Origin: Planctomycetota bacterium | Lineage (GTDB): Bacteria > Planctomycetota > UBA1135 > GCA-002686595 | Assembly (NCBI GenBank): GCA_002683825.1 | Contig: NYUD01000026.1 | Location: 1 to 54,434 of the forward strand | Direction of reading: 5' to 3' | Length of the DNA stretch: 54,434 bases | Part shown: positions 32,413 through 41,116 of the stretch, in pieces | How positions within the stretch are numbered: the first letter of the stretch is position 1 | How the letters are laid out: each line of letters starts with the position of its first letter | Position numbers and translations under genes: made by a program | Notes under the pieces: generated by a model | Seen by the model: only the letters and a program-made list of their open reading frames with translations | Database searches by the model: none | Told to the model about the DNA's origin: nothing

Positions 32413-33371
32413 TACTCGAGCATCCCGGTCAGCGCCGGGACGATGTCGAAGAGGTCCTCGGTCGTGCCGTAGTCGGCGTGCTCGAAGATGGGCGCCGTCT
32501 CGTCGGTGTTCACCGCGATGATCAGCTCCGCGTTCTTCATGCCCTCGATGTGCTCGGGGGCGCCGCTGATGCCGAAGGTCAAGTAGATCCTGGGTTTGAC
32601 CTTCAGTCCGGATTTGCCGACCTGACGCGTCTTCGGGAGCCACTTGTTGTCGACGATCGGGCGCGAGGAGCAGACCGCGCCGCCCAGCTTGGCGGCCAGA
32701 TCCTCCATCATCGCCAGATTGTCCTCGCTCTGGATCCCGCGGCCGACCGCGACGAGCACCTCCGTCTGGGTGATGTCCACGTCGCCGCCCTCGGGTTCGA
32801 TCAGGCCCGTGAAGCGCAAGCAACCGGTCGCGACATCGTCCGGCGCATCGAACGTCTCGACCTCGGGTGTGCCCTCCACTCGACCGGCGGCGTCCGGGAA
32901 CGAGCCGCCCAGCACGCTGACGACGCCGGTCTCGAGGACCGACTCGGTGTAGATCTTGCCGCCGTACAGCTGGCTCGTCGCGATCACGTTGCCCCCGTCG
33001 AGCGCGAGCTCGATCGCATAGGCCACCAGGGGGAGGTCCCTGCGGGCCGAGAGCGCGGCGGCCAGATCCATGCCCATCGACGTATTGGGCACCAGCGTGA
33101 GCCAGGGCTCGCGCGCGCCGACCACTGCGACCAGGGCGGCCGAACAAGCCTCGGGGTTGAAGTCGGCCAGGCGCTCGTGGTCGACGTAGACGACCTTGTC
33201 GGCGGCCCCCAGGGAGGCGGCCGCAGCCTGCATGCCGGAGCCGAACAACACCGCCGTGAGGGTGCCGCCGGTCTTCGAGGCGAGTTCGCGCCCCTTGCCG
33301 AGGAGTTCGAAGGTGACGTCGGCGATCTCGCCCCCTTGATGCTCGACGACGATGAGAATTTCCTGGCCCAT
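32412..33371 (-). CDS. etfA: Electron transfer flavoprotein alpha subunit, 319 aa
   Basis: Binds FAD and pairs with EtfB. The family region is EVLVAVGRGIQSEDNLAMME followed by GGAVCSSRPIVDNKWLPK and the FAD-binding IYLTFGISGAPEHIEGM, then NTDETAPIFEHADYG. I chose ATG 33371, which follows GAAGGG by about 6 nt; a TTG two codons upstream overlaps the etfB stop. The gene is tightly coupled to etfB and emo, so the pair probably carries electrons from the sHdr complex to EMO instead of serving beta-oxidation. No acyl-CoA dehydrogenase is nearby. Confidence 0.95.
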   Translation of the reverse strand: MGQEILIVVEHQGGEIADVTFELLGKGRELASKTGGTLTAVLFGSGMQAAAASLGAADKVVYVDHERLADFNPEACSAALVAVVGAREPWLTLVPNTSMGMDLAAALSARRDLPLVAYAIELALDGGNVIATSQLYGGKIYTESVLETGVVSVLGGSFPDAAGRVEGTPEVETFDAPDDVATGCLRFTGLIEPEGGDVDITQTEVLVAVGRGIQSEDNLAMMEDLAAKLGGAVCSSRPIVDNKWLPKTRQVGKSGLKVKPRIYLTFGISGAPEHIEGMKNAELIIAVNTDETAPIFEHADYGTTEDLFDIVPALTGMLE

Positions 33372-33373
33372 GC

Positions 33374-34129
33374 TCAACCCTTCTTTTCATTCAGAAGTGC
33401 GGCGATCTTCCCGGCGATCTCTTCGGTAGAGCCGTCCAGCATCTCGGCGCCCTCGCCCTTCTCGGGCGTGTACATGCGCCGCACGATCGAACCCGCGCCG
33501 GGCTCCGCCTCGACCTCGACCTCGTCCAGTTCGGCTTCTTTCATGATCTGACGCACGCGACTCACAGGCGCGTAGCGCGGCGTCTGGCGCGCGGCCTGCA
33601 CGCCGAGCAGGACCTTGGGGGTGACCTCGAAGGAAGCCATTACGCCGCCCGAGTACTCCTTGTGCAGCGTCAGCTTGTCGCCCGCGATGGCGATGTCGCT
33701 GACCACGCTGACGTGCGGGATGCTCAGGTAGCTCGCCATGAGCACGCCCAGCTGGCCGTCCCGGTCATCCGCTGCCTGGACGCCCGTGAGCACGACGTCG
33801 TACTCCATGTCGCCGAGGACCTTGCACATGGCCTTGGCTGCGGTGTGCGACGAGGCGTCCTCGTCCAGCCCGGTGATCTTGACCGCCTTGTCGGCGCCCT
33901 TCGCGAGGGCCGTGTAGAGCACCTTGTCGGTCTCCTCGCGTTCGAGCGCAACGACCGCCACGCTGCCGCCGTGGGCCTCTTTGAGCTGCAGGGCCTCCTC
34001 GATCGCGTGGTCGTCGAACTCGTTGATCCTGTAGGTCAAAAAGTCGCGCTCGAGATCGGTCGCCTCGTCATTGATCTCGAGCTCCTCGACGAGATCGGGG
34101 ACCAGTTTGATGGGTACGACGATGTTCAT
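33374..34129 (-). CDS. etfB: Electron transfer flavoprotein beta subunit, 251 aa
   Basis: Adenine-nucleotide-binding partner of EtfA. The N-terminus MNIVVPIKLVPDLVEELEI is typical, as are the segments EFDDHAIEEALQLKE and LTGVQAADDRDGQLGVLMA. It starts 3 nt after the class V aminotransferase gene and its stop lies just before the etfA start. The position between the sulfur genes and emo points to electron transfer from sHdr. Length is normal for the family. Confidence 0.95.
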   Translation of the reverse strand: MNIVVPIKLVPDLVEELEINDEATDLERDFLTYRINEFDDHAIEEALQLKEAHGGSVAVVALEREETDKVLYTALAKGADKAVKITGLDEDASSHTAAKAMCKVLGDMEYDVVLTGVQAADDRDGQLGVLMASYLSIPHVSVVSDIAIAGDKLTLHKEYSGGVMASFEVTPKVLLGVQAARQTPRYAPVSRVRQIMKEAELDEVEVEAEPGAGSIVRRMYTPEKGEGAEMLDGSTEEIAGKIAALLNEKKG

Positions 34130-34132
34130 GCG

Positions 34133-35620
34133 CTAGAGGTCCTGGGTGGGATGGGATTCGAGCCAGGCGTCCACAGCGCCCTTCACCGTGAAGAGTTGCT
34201 CGTGGTCGAACCGGAAGGTCTTGTGGATGTAGTCGCCGTTCTCCTGGGGCTCGTAGTTCTCCAGGTAGAACGACTTGTTGGTTGCGATGTGCTGGACGGC
34301 CTTTGCCAGGAGATCGACGTCTGCGCGCGTGTTGTAGATGCCGAAGCTGGCGCGGACCATGCCGCGGTGAAGTTCGGCAAGCTCCTCGATCTCCTCGTCG
34401 GTGAGGTCGTCCTCTTCTTCCGCCAGAACTTCGGTGATCATCTCGCGCACGTAGGGATGGGCGCAGAAGCACTGGTTGCGCACGGCGATGTTGAAGTAGT
34501 CGTTCAGGGCCGCCGCGGTCATGGCGTGGTCGACACCGCGGATATTGAAGGACACCGCTCCGGCCCGTTCGCAAACGTGGGAATCCGTCTCGCCGTAGAT
34601 GATCACATCATCGATCGAGCTCAGCCTGTCGATGGTGTAGGCGATGATCTCGGCCTCCTCGTTCGCGATCGTCTCCATCCCGACGCGGCTGAGGGCGTAC
34701 AGCGACGCGGCCAGCCCGATGGCGCCGCAGATGTTGGGCGTCCCGGCCTCCTCGCGGTCCGGGAACTTGTCCATCGTTATGTGGCGGTTGAGGTACACAT
34801 CGTCGACCATACCGCCGCCGACCTCCTGCGGTTCCAGGCCCTCGAACAGATCCTTGCGCGTGACCACGACCCCGGGGGATCCGGGCGCGTATATCTTGTG
34901 GCCGGAGAAGATCAAGACGTCGAGGTTCGCCGCGGCGTTCTCGTTGTCCGACACGTGGATGGGCAGGTGGGCGGCCATCTGCGCCGCGTCGACGACGATG
35001 AGCGCGCCGTGCGCGTGGGCCATCTTCGCCACCTCGTGGATCGGGTTGATGATGCCCGTGACGTTGGAGACCCCCGTGACCGCGACGTAGTTGACACGAT
35101 CCCCGTACTCCTTCAGAGCCTCCTCCAGCCGTCCCATGTGGATCTGGCCGATGGAAGACTCCGCCATCGCGGCCGGGACGTGTTCGACCTCGTCGAAGTG
35201 CTTGCGGTGGGGGAGGTCGTTGGAGTGGTGCTCCATGATGGTCGTGATCACGACGTTCCGCTCCGGGCGCTTCTCGCGCAGCGTGCGCGCCACGCGGTTG
35301 ATTCCGGAGGTGGTCCCGCTGCCTACGAAGAACGCGGTGTAGACCTCGGGGTCGGCGTGGACGAACTCGAGCACCATTTCGTGGGTCCAGCTGTACTCCT
35401 TGGTGGAGAGCTTGGCGCCGAAGTGCAGGACGCTGTGGGTGTTGGAGTAGTACGGGCGGTACTTCCGCAGCGTGTCCCGCACGACCGCCAGCTCGAGCGT
35501 GCTGGCGGTGCTGTCCAGGTAGACGCGACGCGTGCGCTCTCCGGTCGCGAGCGTGTACTCCACGTCGAGCCCGACGGCCTCGCGGCTGAGCTTCTCCAGC
35601 TTCGTATCGCGCCCGCTCAT
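34133..35620 (-). CDS. Class V aminotransferase, cysteine desulfurase-like, 495 aa
   Basis: PLP enzyme of the NifS/SufS superfamily. The PLP lysine is in SGHKIYAPGSPG (Lys242); EHHSNDLP and DAAQMAAHLPIHV are the other cofactor regions. A mobile-loop-like RNQCFCAHPY carries Cys384 and Cys386, candidates for the persulfide-forming cysteine. It is longer than IscS/SufS (about 400 aa), with an extended C-terminus. The ATG overlaps the stop of the sHdrB3-like gene (ATGA), so it is translationally tied into the sulfur operon. I infer that it releases sulfane sulfur from cysteine, or a related compound, for TusA/DsrE3. A link to housekeeping FeS assembly is possible but less likely here. The upstream part of the long open frame is a shadow. 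Confidence 0.85.
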   Translation of the reverse strand: MSGRDTKLEKLSREAVGLDVEYTLATGERTRRVYLDSTASTLELAVVRDTLRKYRPYYSNTHSVLHFGAKLSTKEYSWTHEMVLEFVHADPEVYTAFFVGSGTTSGINRVARTLREKRPERNVVITTIMEHHSNDLPHRKHFDEVEHVPAAMAESSIGQIHMGRLEEALKEYGDRVNYVAVTGVSNVTGIINPIHEVAKMAHAHGALIVVDAAQMAAHLPIHVSDNENAAANLDVLIFSGHKIYAPGSPGVVVTRKDLFEGLEPQEVGGGMVDDVYLNRHITMDKFPDREEAGTPNICGAIGLAASLYALSRVGMETIANEEAEIIAYTIDRLSSIDDVIIYGETDSHVCERAGAVSFNIRGVDHAMTAAALNDYFNIAVRNQCFCAHPYVREMITEVLAEEEDDLTDEEIEELAELHRGMVRASFGIYNTRADVDLLAKAVQHIATNKSFYLENYEPQENGDYIHKTFRFDHEQLFTVKGAVDAWLESHPTQDL

Positions 35621-36888
35621 CCCAGCGCCTCCACGACCAGCTCGATGATGTCCTTGACCACCAGCTTGCCCTCGTTGCCGGTCGACTTCACCGCGTCCTC
35701 GAAGCGCGAGACCTCGTAGGGGCAGCAGACCGCCAGCACGTCTGAGCCTGTCTCGACCGCCTCGATGACGCGCCGCTCGGACAGGCGCATGGTGACGTGG
35801 TCGGACATGAAGCCGTCCAGCCACATGCCCCCGCCGCCCCCGCCGCAACAGTAGCTGTTCTCGCGGCAGCGCCCCATCTCGACCAGCTCCACGCCGGGGA
35901 TCGACTGCAGCATCTTGCGCGGCGCGTCGTACTCGCCGTTGTGGCGCCCGAGATAGCAGGGATCGTGGAAGGTGACCTTCAGGCCCAGCTCCTTCGTCAT
36001 GCCGAGCTCGTCCATCCGATCGGCCAGGAAGGTCGTGTAGTGGATGGTCTCGAACTTGCCGCCCAGCGCCGGGTACTCCTTGCGGAAGGCGTTCAGCGCG
36101 TGCGGGTCGGTGACGAGCACCTTGCGTACCTTGTAGCGCTTGAAGACCTTGAGGTTGTGCTCGGCGCACTCCTCGAAGAGTCCCACCTCGCCGGCCAGGC
36201 GCTGGCTGTCGCAGGAGCACTTCTCCTCCGGCCCGAGGATGGCGTAGTCGACCTTCAGGAGGTCGAACACGTGCGCGAGAGCCACGCTCGCTTCGATACC
36301 GCGCGGGTGGTAGCTGGGGTAGCATTCGACGAACCAGAGGTAGTCCGCCTTCTTCTTGTCCTTCATCAGCGGCACGTCAGCAGCCGCCTTCTTCGTCCAG
36401 GCGTGGCGCTTCTTCGGCGACTCGCCCATCGGGTTGCCATAGTCCGCCGTGTTCCGGAACACCTCCTGCAGTTCGTCGGGGACGTACCCGTTCAGGACCG
36501 CCTGCTCACGGACGGCTGGCATGATCTGCATCATGTCCACCTCCTTCGGGCAGACCCGCAGGCAGTTCATGCAGGTCGTGCACTGCCACAGGTCGGGGCT
36601 CTCGAACAGGTCGCCTCCCGTTTGCACCCGGCGGTAGATGCGCCGCGGTGAGTAGTCGCCCACGATGTTCACCGGGCAGACCGGGACGCACTGGGCGCAC
36701 TGATAGCAAGCGCCGAAGGACTCGCCGCCGGCCACGTCGGTGACCTTCTCGATCAGCTCGGGCGTGTAGTCCCAGATCACCCGCTGCTCGAACATGCGGT
36801 TCCAGTGCCCGGAGATGTCCATCCCTTCCTGGATGACATGCTCCTTCTCGTGGATGCGTTCGGGCTCGACGTTCTGTTTGGAAGCCAT
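35617..36888 (-). CDS. shdrB3: sHdr FeS/CCG protein, HdrC-HdrB fusion (sHdrB3-like), 423 aa
   Basis: Fused HdrC-HdrB-type subunit. Two ferredoxin-like [4Fe-4S] sites stand at CYQCAQCVPVCP (61-71) and CTTCMNCLRVCP (103-113). The second CCG motif is complete (HDPCYLGRHNGE, YCCGGGGGG, VCCPYE); the first is reduced (ECYPSYHP, KCSCDSQ, TDPHALN). In classic sHdr sets two separate proteins, C2 and B2, hold this place. A fused version next to EtfAB and EMO is what I know as the type II arrangement. It lies 9 nt after sHdrH. Its likely task is to pass electrons from the sHdr core to EtfAB. It is a close relative of the C-terminal part of EMO. Confidence 0.85.
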   Translation of the reverse strand: MASKQNVEPERIHEKEHVIQEGMDISGHWNRMFEQRVIWDYTPELIEKVTDVAGGESFGACYQCAQCVPVCPVNIVGDYSPRRIYRRVQTGGDLFESPDLWQCTTCMNCLRVCPKEVDMMQIMPAVREQAVLNGYVPDELQEVFRNTADYGNPMGESPKKRHAWTKKAAADVPLMKDKKKADYLWFVECYPSYHPRGIEASVALAHVFDLLKVDYAILGPEEKCSCDSQRLAGEVGLFEECAEHNLKVFKRYKVRKVLVTDPHALNAFRKEYPALGGKFETIHYTTFLADRMDELGMTKELGLKVTFHDPCYLGRHNGEYDAPRKMLQSIPGVELVEMGRCRENSYCCGGGGGGMWLDGFMSDHVTMRLSERRVIEAVETGSDVLAVCCPYEVSRFEDAVKSTGNEGKLVVKDIIELVVEALG

Positions 36889-36897
36889 GCGGTGAGA

Positions 36898-37641
36898 TCA
36901 GGCCGCGGAGCGCGACCCCTTGTGATGGACACCGAGCAGCCGCCGACAGAACTCGGGCAGTCCCGGCATGACCTTGTTGAACTCCTGGGTCATCCGCATG
37001 CGCAGGACCGTATAGGCGTAGACCACGTACACGCAGCACAGGTAGACATCCGTGCCGAAGATGCTCCTGCTGATCGTCTGGAAGCCCGCCGCGTTGCCGA
37101 CCTCGTGTACGAAGGCCACGGCCCGGCCCACCTTGATGTAGACATCGCCGGCGTGTTCGCCCTCGAAGTCGTAGGCGGAGGTGACGACCAGCGGCAGCGA
37201 GCCCGTGCGCGTGCGCGGGTCCCACATCCAGCGCGCCCAGAGCCAGTGCCGTTCCGGATCCGCGAAGTGCAAGAGTTCGCCGGCGAAGTCCATGCGCAGG
37301 TTGTTGTCCATTCCGTCCAGCCGCTCGACGAACGAATGGAAGCGGGATTCAAGCGGCCCGGTGCCGTGCAGCAGCTCGCCAATCCGGTCGCGCATGGGCG
37401 CGAATTCGGCCTGCCCGAGCGTCTGCCTGGTCTTGCCGCGCGTCGAGAAGATGCGCCGCAGAACCTCCGTGTAGTCCTCATGCGTGAAGTCGGCGAACGC
37501 CTCTGGGCCCAGCTTTTTCCGGAACCAGGCTGACTTGGCCTCGACCTCGGCGCAGATCTTCTCCAGCTCCCCCGATTCAACCTTATCCAGGGTCTCTTTC
37601 ATGAACTCCCTGGCAGTATCGGTGTCGACGACCTGGTCCAC
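36898..37641 (-). CDS. shdrH: sHdr-associated protein sHdrH, 247 aa
   Basis: This is the 'hypothetical' protein that typically follows sHdrA in sHdr gene sets. It is recognised mainly by position and size. Its content fits a soluble, partly membrane-touching protein: an acidic helical N-terminus, a middle with WLWARWMWDP and a hydrophobic segment near the end (DVYLCCVYVVYAYTVLRM) with two adjacent Cys. Function is unknown. GTG start 4 nt after... the sHdrA stop lies just downstream at 37646 and the two genes are packed head to tail. Confidence 0.75.
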   Translation of the reverse strand: MDQVVDTDTAREFMKETLDKVESGELEKICAEVEAKSAWFRKKLGPEAFADFTHEDYTEVLRRIFSTRGKTRQTLGQAEFAPMRDRIGELLHGTGPLESRFHSFVERLDGMDNNLRMDFAGELLHFADPERHWLWARWMWDPRTRTGSLPLVVTSAYDFEGEHAGDVYIKVGRAVAFVHEVGNAAGFQTISRSIFGTDVYLCCVYVVYAYTVLRMRMTQEFNKVMPGLPEFCRRLLGVHHKGSRSAA

Positions 37642-37645
37642 GTGC

Positions 37646-38704
37646 CTACCCCGCCAGCGCTTTTTTGCGGACGATGCTGACGGCCTTCATCGCGGCGGCC
37701 GAAGCCGAGGAGATCGAATCCTCGATATCCGCGGGGCCCGTCGCGGCGCCGCAGGCGAAGACGCCCTCGACGCTGGTGGCCACGGTGTTGAGCGCACCGC
37801 CGGTGGTCTCGATGAACTTGTACTTGTTCAGCTCCACACCGAAGATTTCGGCCATCTCCTTGGTGCCGGAACTCGCCTCCATTCCGACAGAGAGCACGAC
37901 GAGGTCCATCGGGACCTCCATCGGGCGGCCCATGGTGGTGTCCTCGCCGCGGACGATCAGCTTGTCGCCCTTCTTGCGGATGTCGGTGGCGATGCCCTTG
38001 ATGTAGTTGACCTTGTACTTCTCCTGGGAAGGCCAGTAGATCTCGTTCTCCCAGTAGCCGTACATGCGCATGTCGATGTAGAAGATGAACACCTTGCAGT
38101 CGGGGAGGAGCTGGCGAACTTCGATGGACTCCTTCGCCGCCACACCGCAGCAAACCTTCGAGCAGTACTCGTTGCCGATCTGGCGGTCGCGGGAGCCGAC
38201 GCACTGGATAAAGCACATGCGCTTCGGCGGCTCGCCGTTGGAGGGCCGCACCACCTTCTTCTCGCGGAGCATCTTTTCGAGGTCGACCAGGGTGAGTACG
38301 TCGTCGTACTCGTAGTAGCCGTACTGCTGGGTCTCTCGGCCGGGGTCGAAGTGCTGGAACCCGGTGGCGATGACCACCGCGCCGGCCTTCACGGTTTCGT
38401 TTCCTGTTCCGCTCTTCAGGCTGACCTCGAAACCGCCCGCTGCGCCACTGACGTCGCGCACCGTGGTCCCGATGCGTACGTCGACCTGCTCGTCGTCCTG
38501 GACCGCTTTGGCCATCTCGGCCATCGCCTCACCGGCGTCGCGGAAGTCCGGCGTCAACGCGGCGTAGTTCGCGAGCTCGGGCGTCCCGCCCAGGACCATA
38601 CGCTTCTCGACGAGCACACATCGGTAGCCGATGTCCGCGATCCCGCGCGCAGCTTCCATCCCGGCGGGACCACCGCCGATGACGAGAACAGGAAGCTCAA
38701 CCAT
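37646..38704 (-). CDS. shdrA: sHdrA, FAD/FeS subunit of the sulfur-oxidising heterodisulfide reductase-like complex, 352 aa
   Basis: FAD-binding core of the complex. The dinucleotide fold is VIGGGPAGMEAARG (9-22), with VVIATGFQHFDP and GVFACGAATGPADIEDS as later FAD motifs. Cysteines Cys164, Cys168, Cys181, Cys185 and Cys186 (CFIQCVGSRD, YCSKVCCGVAA) match the HdrA iron-sulfur region. At 352 aa it is the short form typical of sHdrA, without the thioredoxin-reductase-like and ferredoxin extensions of methanogen HdrA. Its ATG overlaps the end of sHdrB1 by 8 nt, so the two are coupled. Confidence 0.93.
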   Translation of the reverse strand: MVELPVLVIGGGPAGMEAARGIADIGYRCVLVEKRMVLGGTPELANYAALTPDFRDAGEAMAEMAKAVQDDEQVDVRIGTTVRDVSGAAGGFEVSLKSGTGNETVKAGAVVIATGFQHFDPGRETQQYGYYEYDDVLTLVDLEKMLREKKVVRPSNGEPPKRMCFIQCVGSRDRQIGNEYCSKVCCGVAAKESIEVRQLLPDCKVFIFYIDMRMYGYWENEIYWPSQEKYKVNYIKGIATDIRKKGDKLIVRGEDTTMGRPMEVPMDLVVLSVGMEASSGTKEMAEIFGVELNKYKFIETTGGALNTVATSVEGVFACGAATGPADIEDSISSASAAAMKAVSIVRKKALAG

Positions 38705-39890
38705 CCGCGTCCTCCCAGGTCATGTACTCCTTCTTTCCGCTCTTCAGCTCTTCGACCGCCTGCTCGAACTCGGCGAAGGCCTTTTGGTGATCGACGCCGA
38801 GCTTCTCGAGGAACGGCCGCGAGTCCGTGCTGTGCCAGTGGAGCTGCAAGACCTTGTAGGGGTGCGCGCCCATCGCCAGCGCGCAGAGCTGGGAGTCGGA
38901 CATCACGGCCAGGCCGACGTTGCGATCGTGGGCCTTGGCCGCGAACTGGCTCTGGTCGAGGGTGGTCACGCAGCCCGTGTCGTGGGTGATCAGGATGTCG
39001 GGGTCCACCTCCTCTTTCATCACCTCGATCTTGCGCTGGACGGCGAAGGAGCGGGAGAAGTCCCGCGACACGAGGATGTGGCGGAAGCCGAAGCCGCAGC
39101 AGTCGGCCCAGGTCGAGTAGTCGCCGACCTCGATGCCGAGGGCCTGGAGCGTGGAGGTGATGATGGCCGAGCGCTGGGCGCCGTAAACCTCGGGCGCGTA
39201 GACGGCGTCCTCGCCGATGAGTTTGTGATAGTGGCAGGCCGGGTGGACCGTGGCCCGGATCCCGCTCATGTCGTGCACCTGTCGCTCCGCGATGCGGTCG
39301 CGGACGGCGTGCACCCACTCGCTGTAGTGCACGATCTCCTCGGGCATGATGAGCTTCTTGCCCAGCTTGGCGAGAATGGCTCTCACCTGGCGGCGAAGTT
39401 CGGGGTGGTGGATGAGCTGTTGTCGCGTCTCCTTGTAGTGGCCGAAGCTCGTCGCGCAGTGGATGATCGGGTAGTAGCCCGTCTCGTGCGCCGCCGCGAA
39501 GTTGCGCATGGCCACCGCCGCCTGCGCAGCCGCGTTGGAGGTGGCCGATGCGTAGTAGTTCCACGCGGTGCAGGACGTCTGGTCGGTCGGGTCGTGATAG
39601 TCGAGTCCGAGCTTGCGGTTGATCCAGAAGATCGAGGTCGAGTACCCGGGAATGTGTCCGCACTGCCCGCAGCTCTTGTGGTGCCAGGTTTGTTCGACCG
39701 GGATCTTCTTCGTGCGTCCGTACTTGTTCTTCACCTCGACGTACGGCTCGGGAACGCGGTGGACTTCCCACTCGCCCTCCTTCTCGAGCTGGTTGACGAT
39801 GTCGTGGTAATCCTCGGTGGGAGCCTGGTCCGGGTCGGCCTCGAACTTGCGGTCCTTGGCCTTGTTGAGGATGGCTGCGTGGGGAATCAT
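38697..39890 (-). CDS. shdrB1: sHdrB1, CCG-domain subunit, 397 aa
   Basis: HdrB-type subunit with the cysteine-rich CCG domains that bind non-cubane [4Fe-4S] clusters and catalyse disulfide chemistry in HdrB. Visible cysteines: KSCGQCGHIPGY, the DQTSCTAWNYY segment, HPACHYHK, ADCCGFGFRH and THDTGCVTTLDQ. The first motif is complete enough (CTAW...), and the second has the typical CCGFGF turn. It is about 100 aa longer at the N-terminus than methanogen HdrB, as is usual for sHdrB1. It lies 20 nt after sHdrC1 and overlaps sHdrA. In sHdr complexes this subunit is thought to meet the lipoyl-bound sulfur of LbpA. Confidence 0.92.
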   Translation of the reverse strand: MIPHAAILNKAKDRKFEADPDQAPTEDYHDIVNQLEKEGEWEVHRVPEPYVEVKNKYGRTKKIPVEQTWHHKSCGQCGHIPGYSTSIFWINRKLGLDYHDPTDQTSCTAWNYYASATSNAAAQAAVAMRNFAAAHETGYYPIIHCATSFGHYKETRQQLIHHPELRRQVRAILAKLGKKLIMPEEIVHYSEWVHAVRDRIAERQVHDMSGIRATVHPACHYHKLIGEDAVYAPEVYGAQRSAIITSTLQALGIEVGDYSTWADCCGFGFRHILVSRDFSRSFAVQRKIEVMKEEVDPDILITHDTGCVTTLDQSQFAAKAHDRNVGLAVMSDSQLCALAMGAHPYKVLQLHWHSTDSRPFLEKLGVDHQKAFAEFEQAVEELKSGKKEYMTWEDADG

Positions 39891-39910
39891 GATTGTTGCT
39901 CTGTCGCGAG

Positions 39911-40615
39911 CTAGTCGAAGGACACGTCGTACCCCGCGTCCTCGAGCTTCTCTTCCATCACGTCCTGCAGGATCATGAAGAGCCCCTCGTCAACTTCCTT
40001 GATCATATCCATGACGCCGGTCATGTGCCAGATGAGGTAGAGCTCGGTGATGGTCTTCTCGTCCACCTGCCAGCTCGCTTCGGTCGTGTGCATCGTCTCG
40101 GGCGGCAGCGCCCGGCGCCACGCTTCCAGGTTCTCGGCGATGTCCTTGACGTGCGGGCCCCAGTCGGGAAACGCGTTGGCCTGCAGCATGTCCGGCGCGA
40201 CCTGGGTGCCCGTCGCCATGATCTTGTAGACGACGCGCCCGTACCCCTCGAGCGCCTCCTGGGCGCTGGCCAGGCCGTTGTTGACCGCCACCTCGCGCAT
40301 CAACGTGATGAGGCCTCCGGGCGAGTTCTTGCGCGGGCAGACGTCGCAGGAGAAGCACTGCGAGCAGTCCCAGACGCTGTCGTTAAGGAAGACGTAAAAC
40401 AGGTCGACGTCCTCGCGCGCGACCGATTGTGCGATCTTGCGCGGGCTGAAGTCGTAGAAGCGCGCGGAGGGACACGCGGCGACGCAGATGCCGCACTCGT
40501 AACAACCGTACAGGTATTGCTCGAAGCGAAAGTCCTTCTTGACCTCCTCGAACAAACGCTCCTTCTCGTCGTAGTCGACGCCCGCGTACTGCTTACCGGA
40601 AAGGTCCAGAGTCAT
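39911..40615 (-). CDS. shdrC1: sHdrC1, ferredoxin-type subunit, 234 aa
   Basis: Electron-carrying subunit with two [4Fe-4S] clusters: CYECGICVAACP (38-48) and CSQCFSCDVCP (84-93). The C-terminal half is helical (LEAWRRALPPETMHTTE and following) and binds sHdrB in known HdrBC structures. Spacing to LbpA upstream is 4 nt and to sHdrB1 downstream 20 nt. Length is normal for sHdrC1. Confidence 0.92.
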   Translation of the reverse strand: MTLDLSGKQYAGVDYDEKERLFEEVKKDFRFEQYLYGCYECGICVAACPSARFYDFSPRKIAQSVAREDVDLFYVFLNDSVWDCSQCFSCDVCPRKNSPGGLITLMREVAVNNGLASAQEALEGYGRVVYKIMATGTQVAPDMLQANAFPDWGPHVKDIAENLEAWRRALPPETMHTTEASWQVDEKTITELYLIWHMTGVMDMIKEVDEGLFMILQDVMEEKLEDAGYDVSFD

Positions 40616-40619
40616 CGGC

Positions 40620-41090
40620 TCAGGCCTCGAATCCTTCGACGTGCTCGCACGCCTTGAGGTCCTCGGTCTCGATCCGTTCTCGGTAGGCGTCCACCGCCGG
40701 TTGGCCGGTCAGCAGCGTCGCCAGCTCCTCGTCGAGCTGGCTGGGCCGCAGCTTCACGATCCAGCCGTCCTTGTAGGGGCTGCGGTTGATCACCTGGGCG
40801 TCGGAGGCCAGTGTCTCGTTCACGGCCACGATCTCGCCGGAGAGCGGCGATTTGACGGGGCCGACCCACTTGCTGCTCTCGACCGTGCCCACCGGCTTGC
40901 CCTTCTTGCGCACGACACCGACCTTCTTGGGCTTGGCGTGCAGCAACGGGCCCGCGAGGTTCTGTGCCACGTCGGTCATCCCGACGGTCGCTGTGCCGTC
41001 GTCGTTCATGGCCACCCACGTATGATCTCCGACGTTGTAGTGGAGGTTAAGCGGGAGGACGCAACCACGAACTTCGGGGTTCTCGGTCAT
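40620..41090 (-). CDS. lbpA: Lipoate-binding protein LbpA, 156 aa
   Basis: GcvH-like carrier dedicated to sulfur oxidation. The lipoyl lysine is Lys74 in VESSKWVGPVKSPLSG; GcvH of glycine cleavage normally has ES(V)KA there. A conserved Cys10 near the N-terminus and the GMTDVAQNLAGPL segment fit LbpA proteins. In known systems lipoyl-LbpA holds the sulfur while sHdr oxidises it to sulfite. It sits directly before sHdrC1 (4 nt) and 26 nt after dsrE3. No glycine-cleavage genes (gcvT, gcvP) are nearby. Confidence 0.92.
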   Translation of the reverse strand: MTENPEVRGCVLPLNLHYNVGDHTWVAMNDDGTATVGMTDVAQNLAGPLLHAKPKKVGVVRKKGKPVGTVESSKWVGPVKSPLSGEIVAVNETLASDAQVINRSPYKDGWIVKLRPSQLDEELATLLTGQPAVDAYRERIETEDLKACEHVEGFEA

Positions 41091-41116
41091 GGGGCGCCTA
41101 GACTATCAGGAGCCGC

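Noticed and set aside
30328..33390. 1020-codon open frame covering emo and etfA
   Set aside because: The first 326 codons are a shadow of etfA in another frame (Arg/Gly-rich). The true gene starts at the GTG overlapping the etfA stop.
34133..36325. 730-codon open frame covering the aminotransferase and half of the sHdrB3-like gene
   Set aside because: Only the part from the ATG at 35620 is protein-like; the rest is an antisense-free shadow of the upstream gene.
40620..41090. LbpA as glycine-cleavage protein H
   Set aside because: No gcvT, gcvP or gcvA nearby, a non-GcvH lipoyl motif (SSKW), and position directly before sHdrC1.
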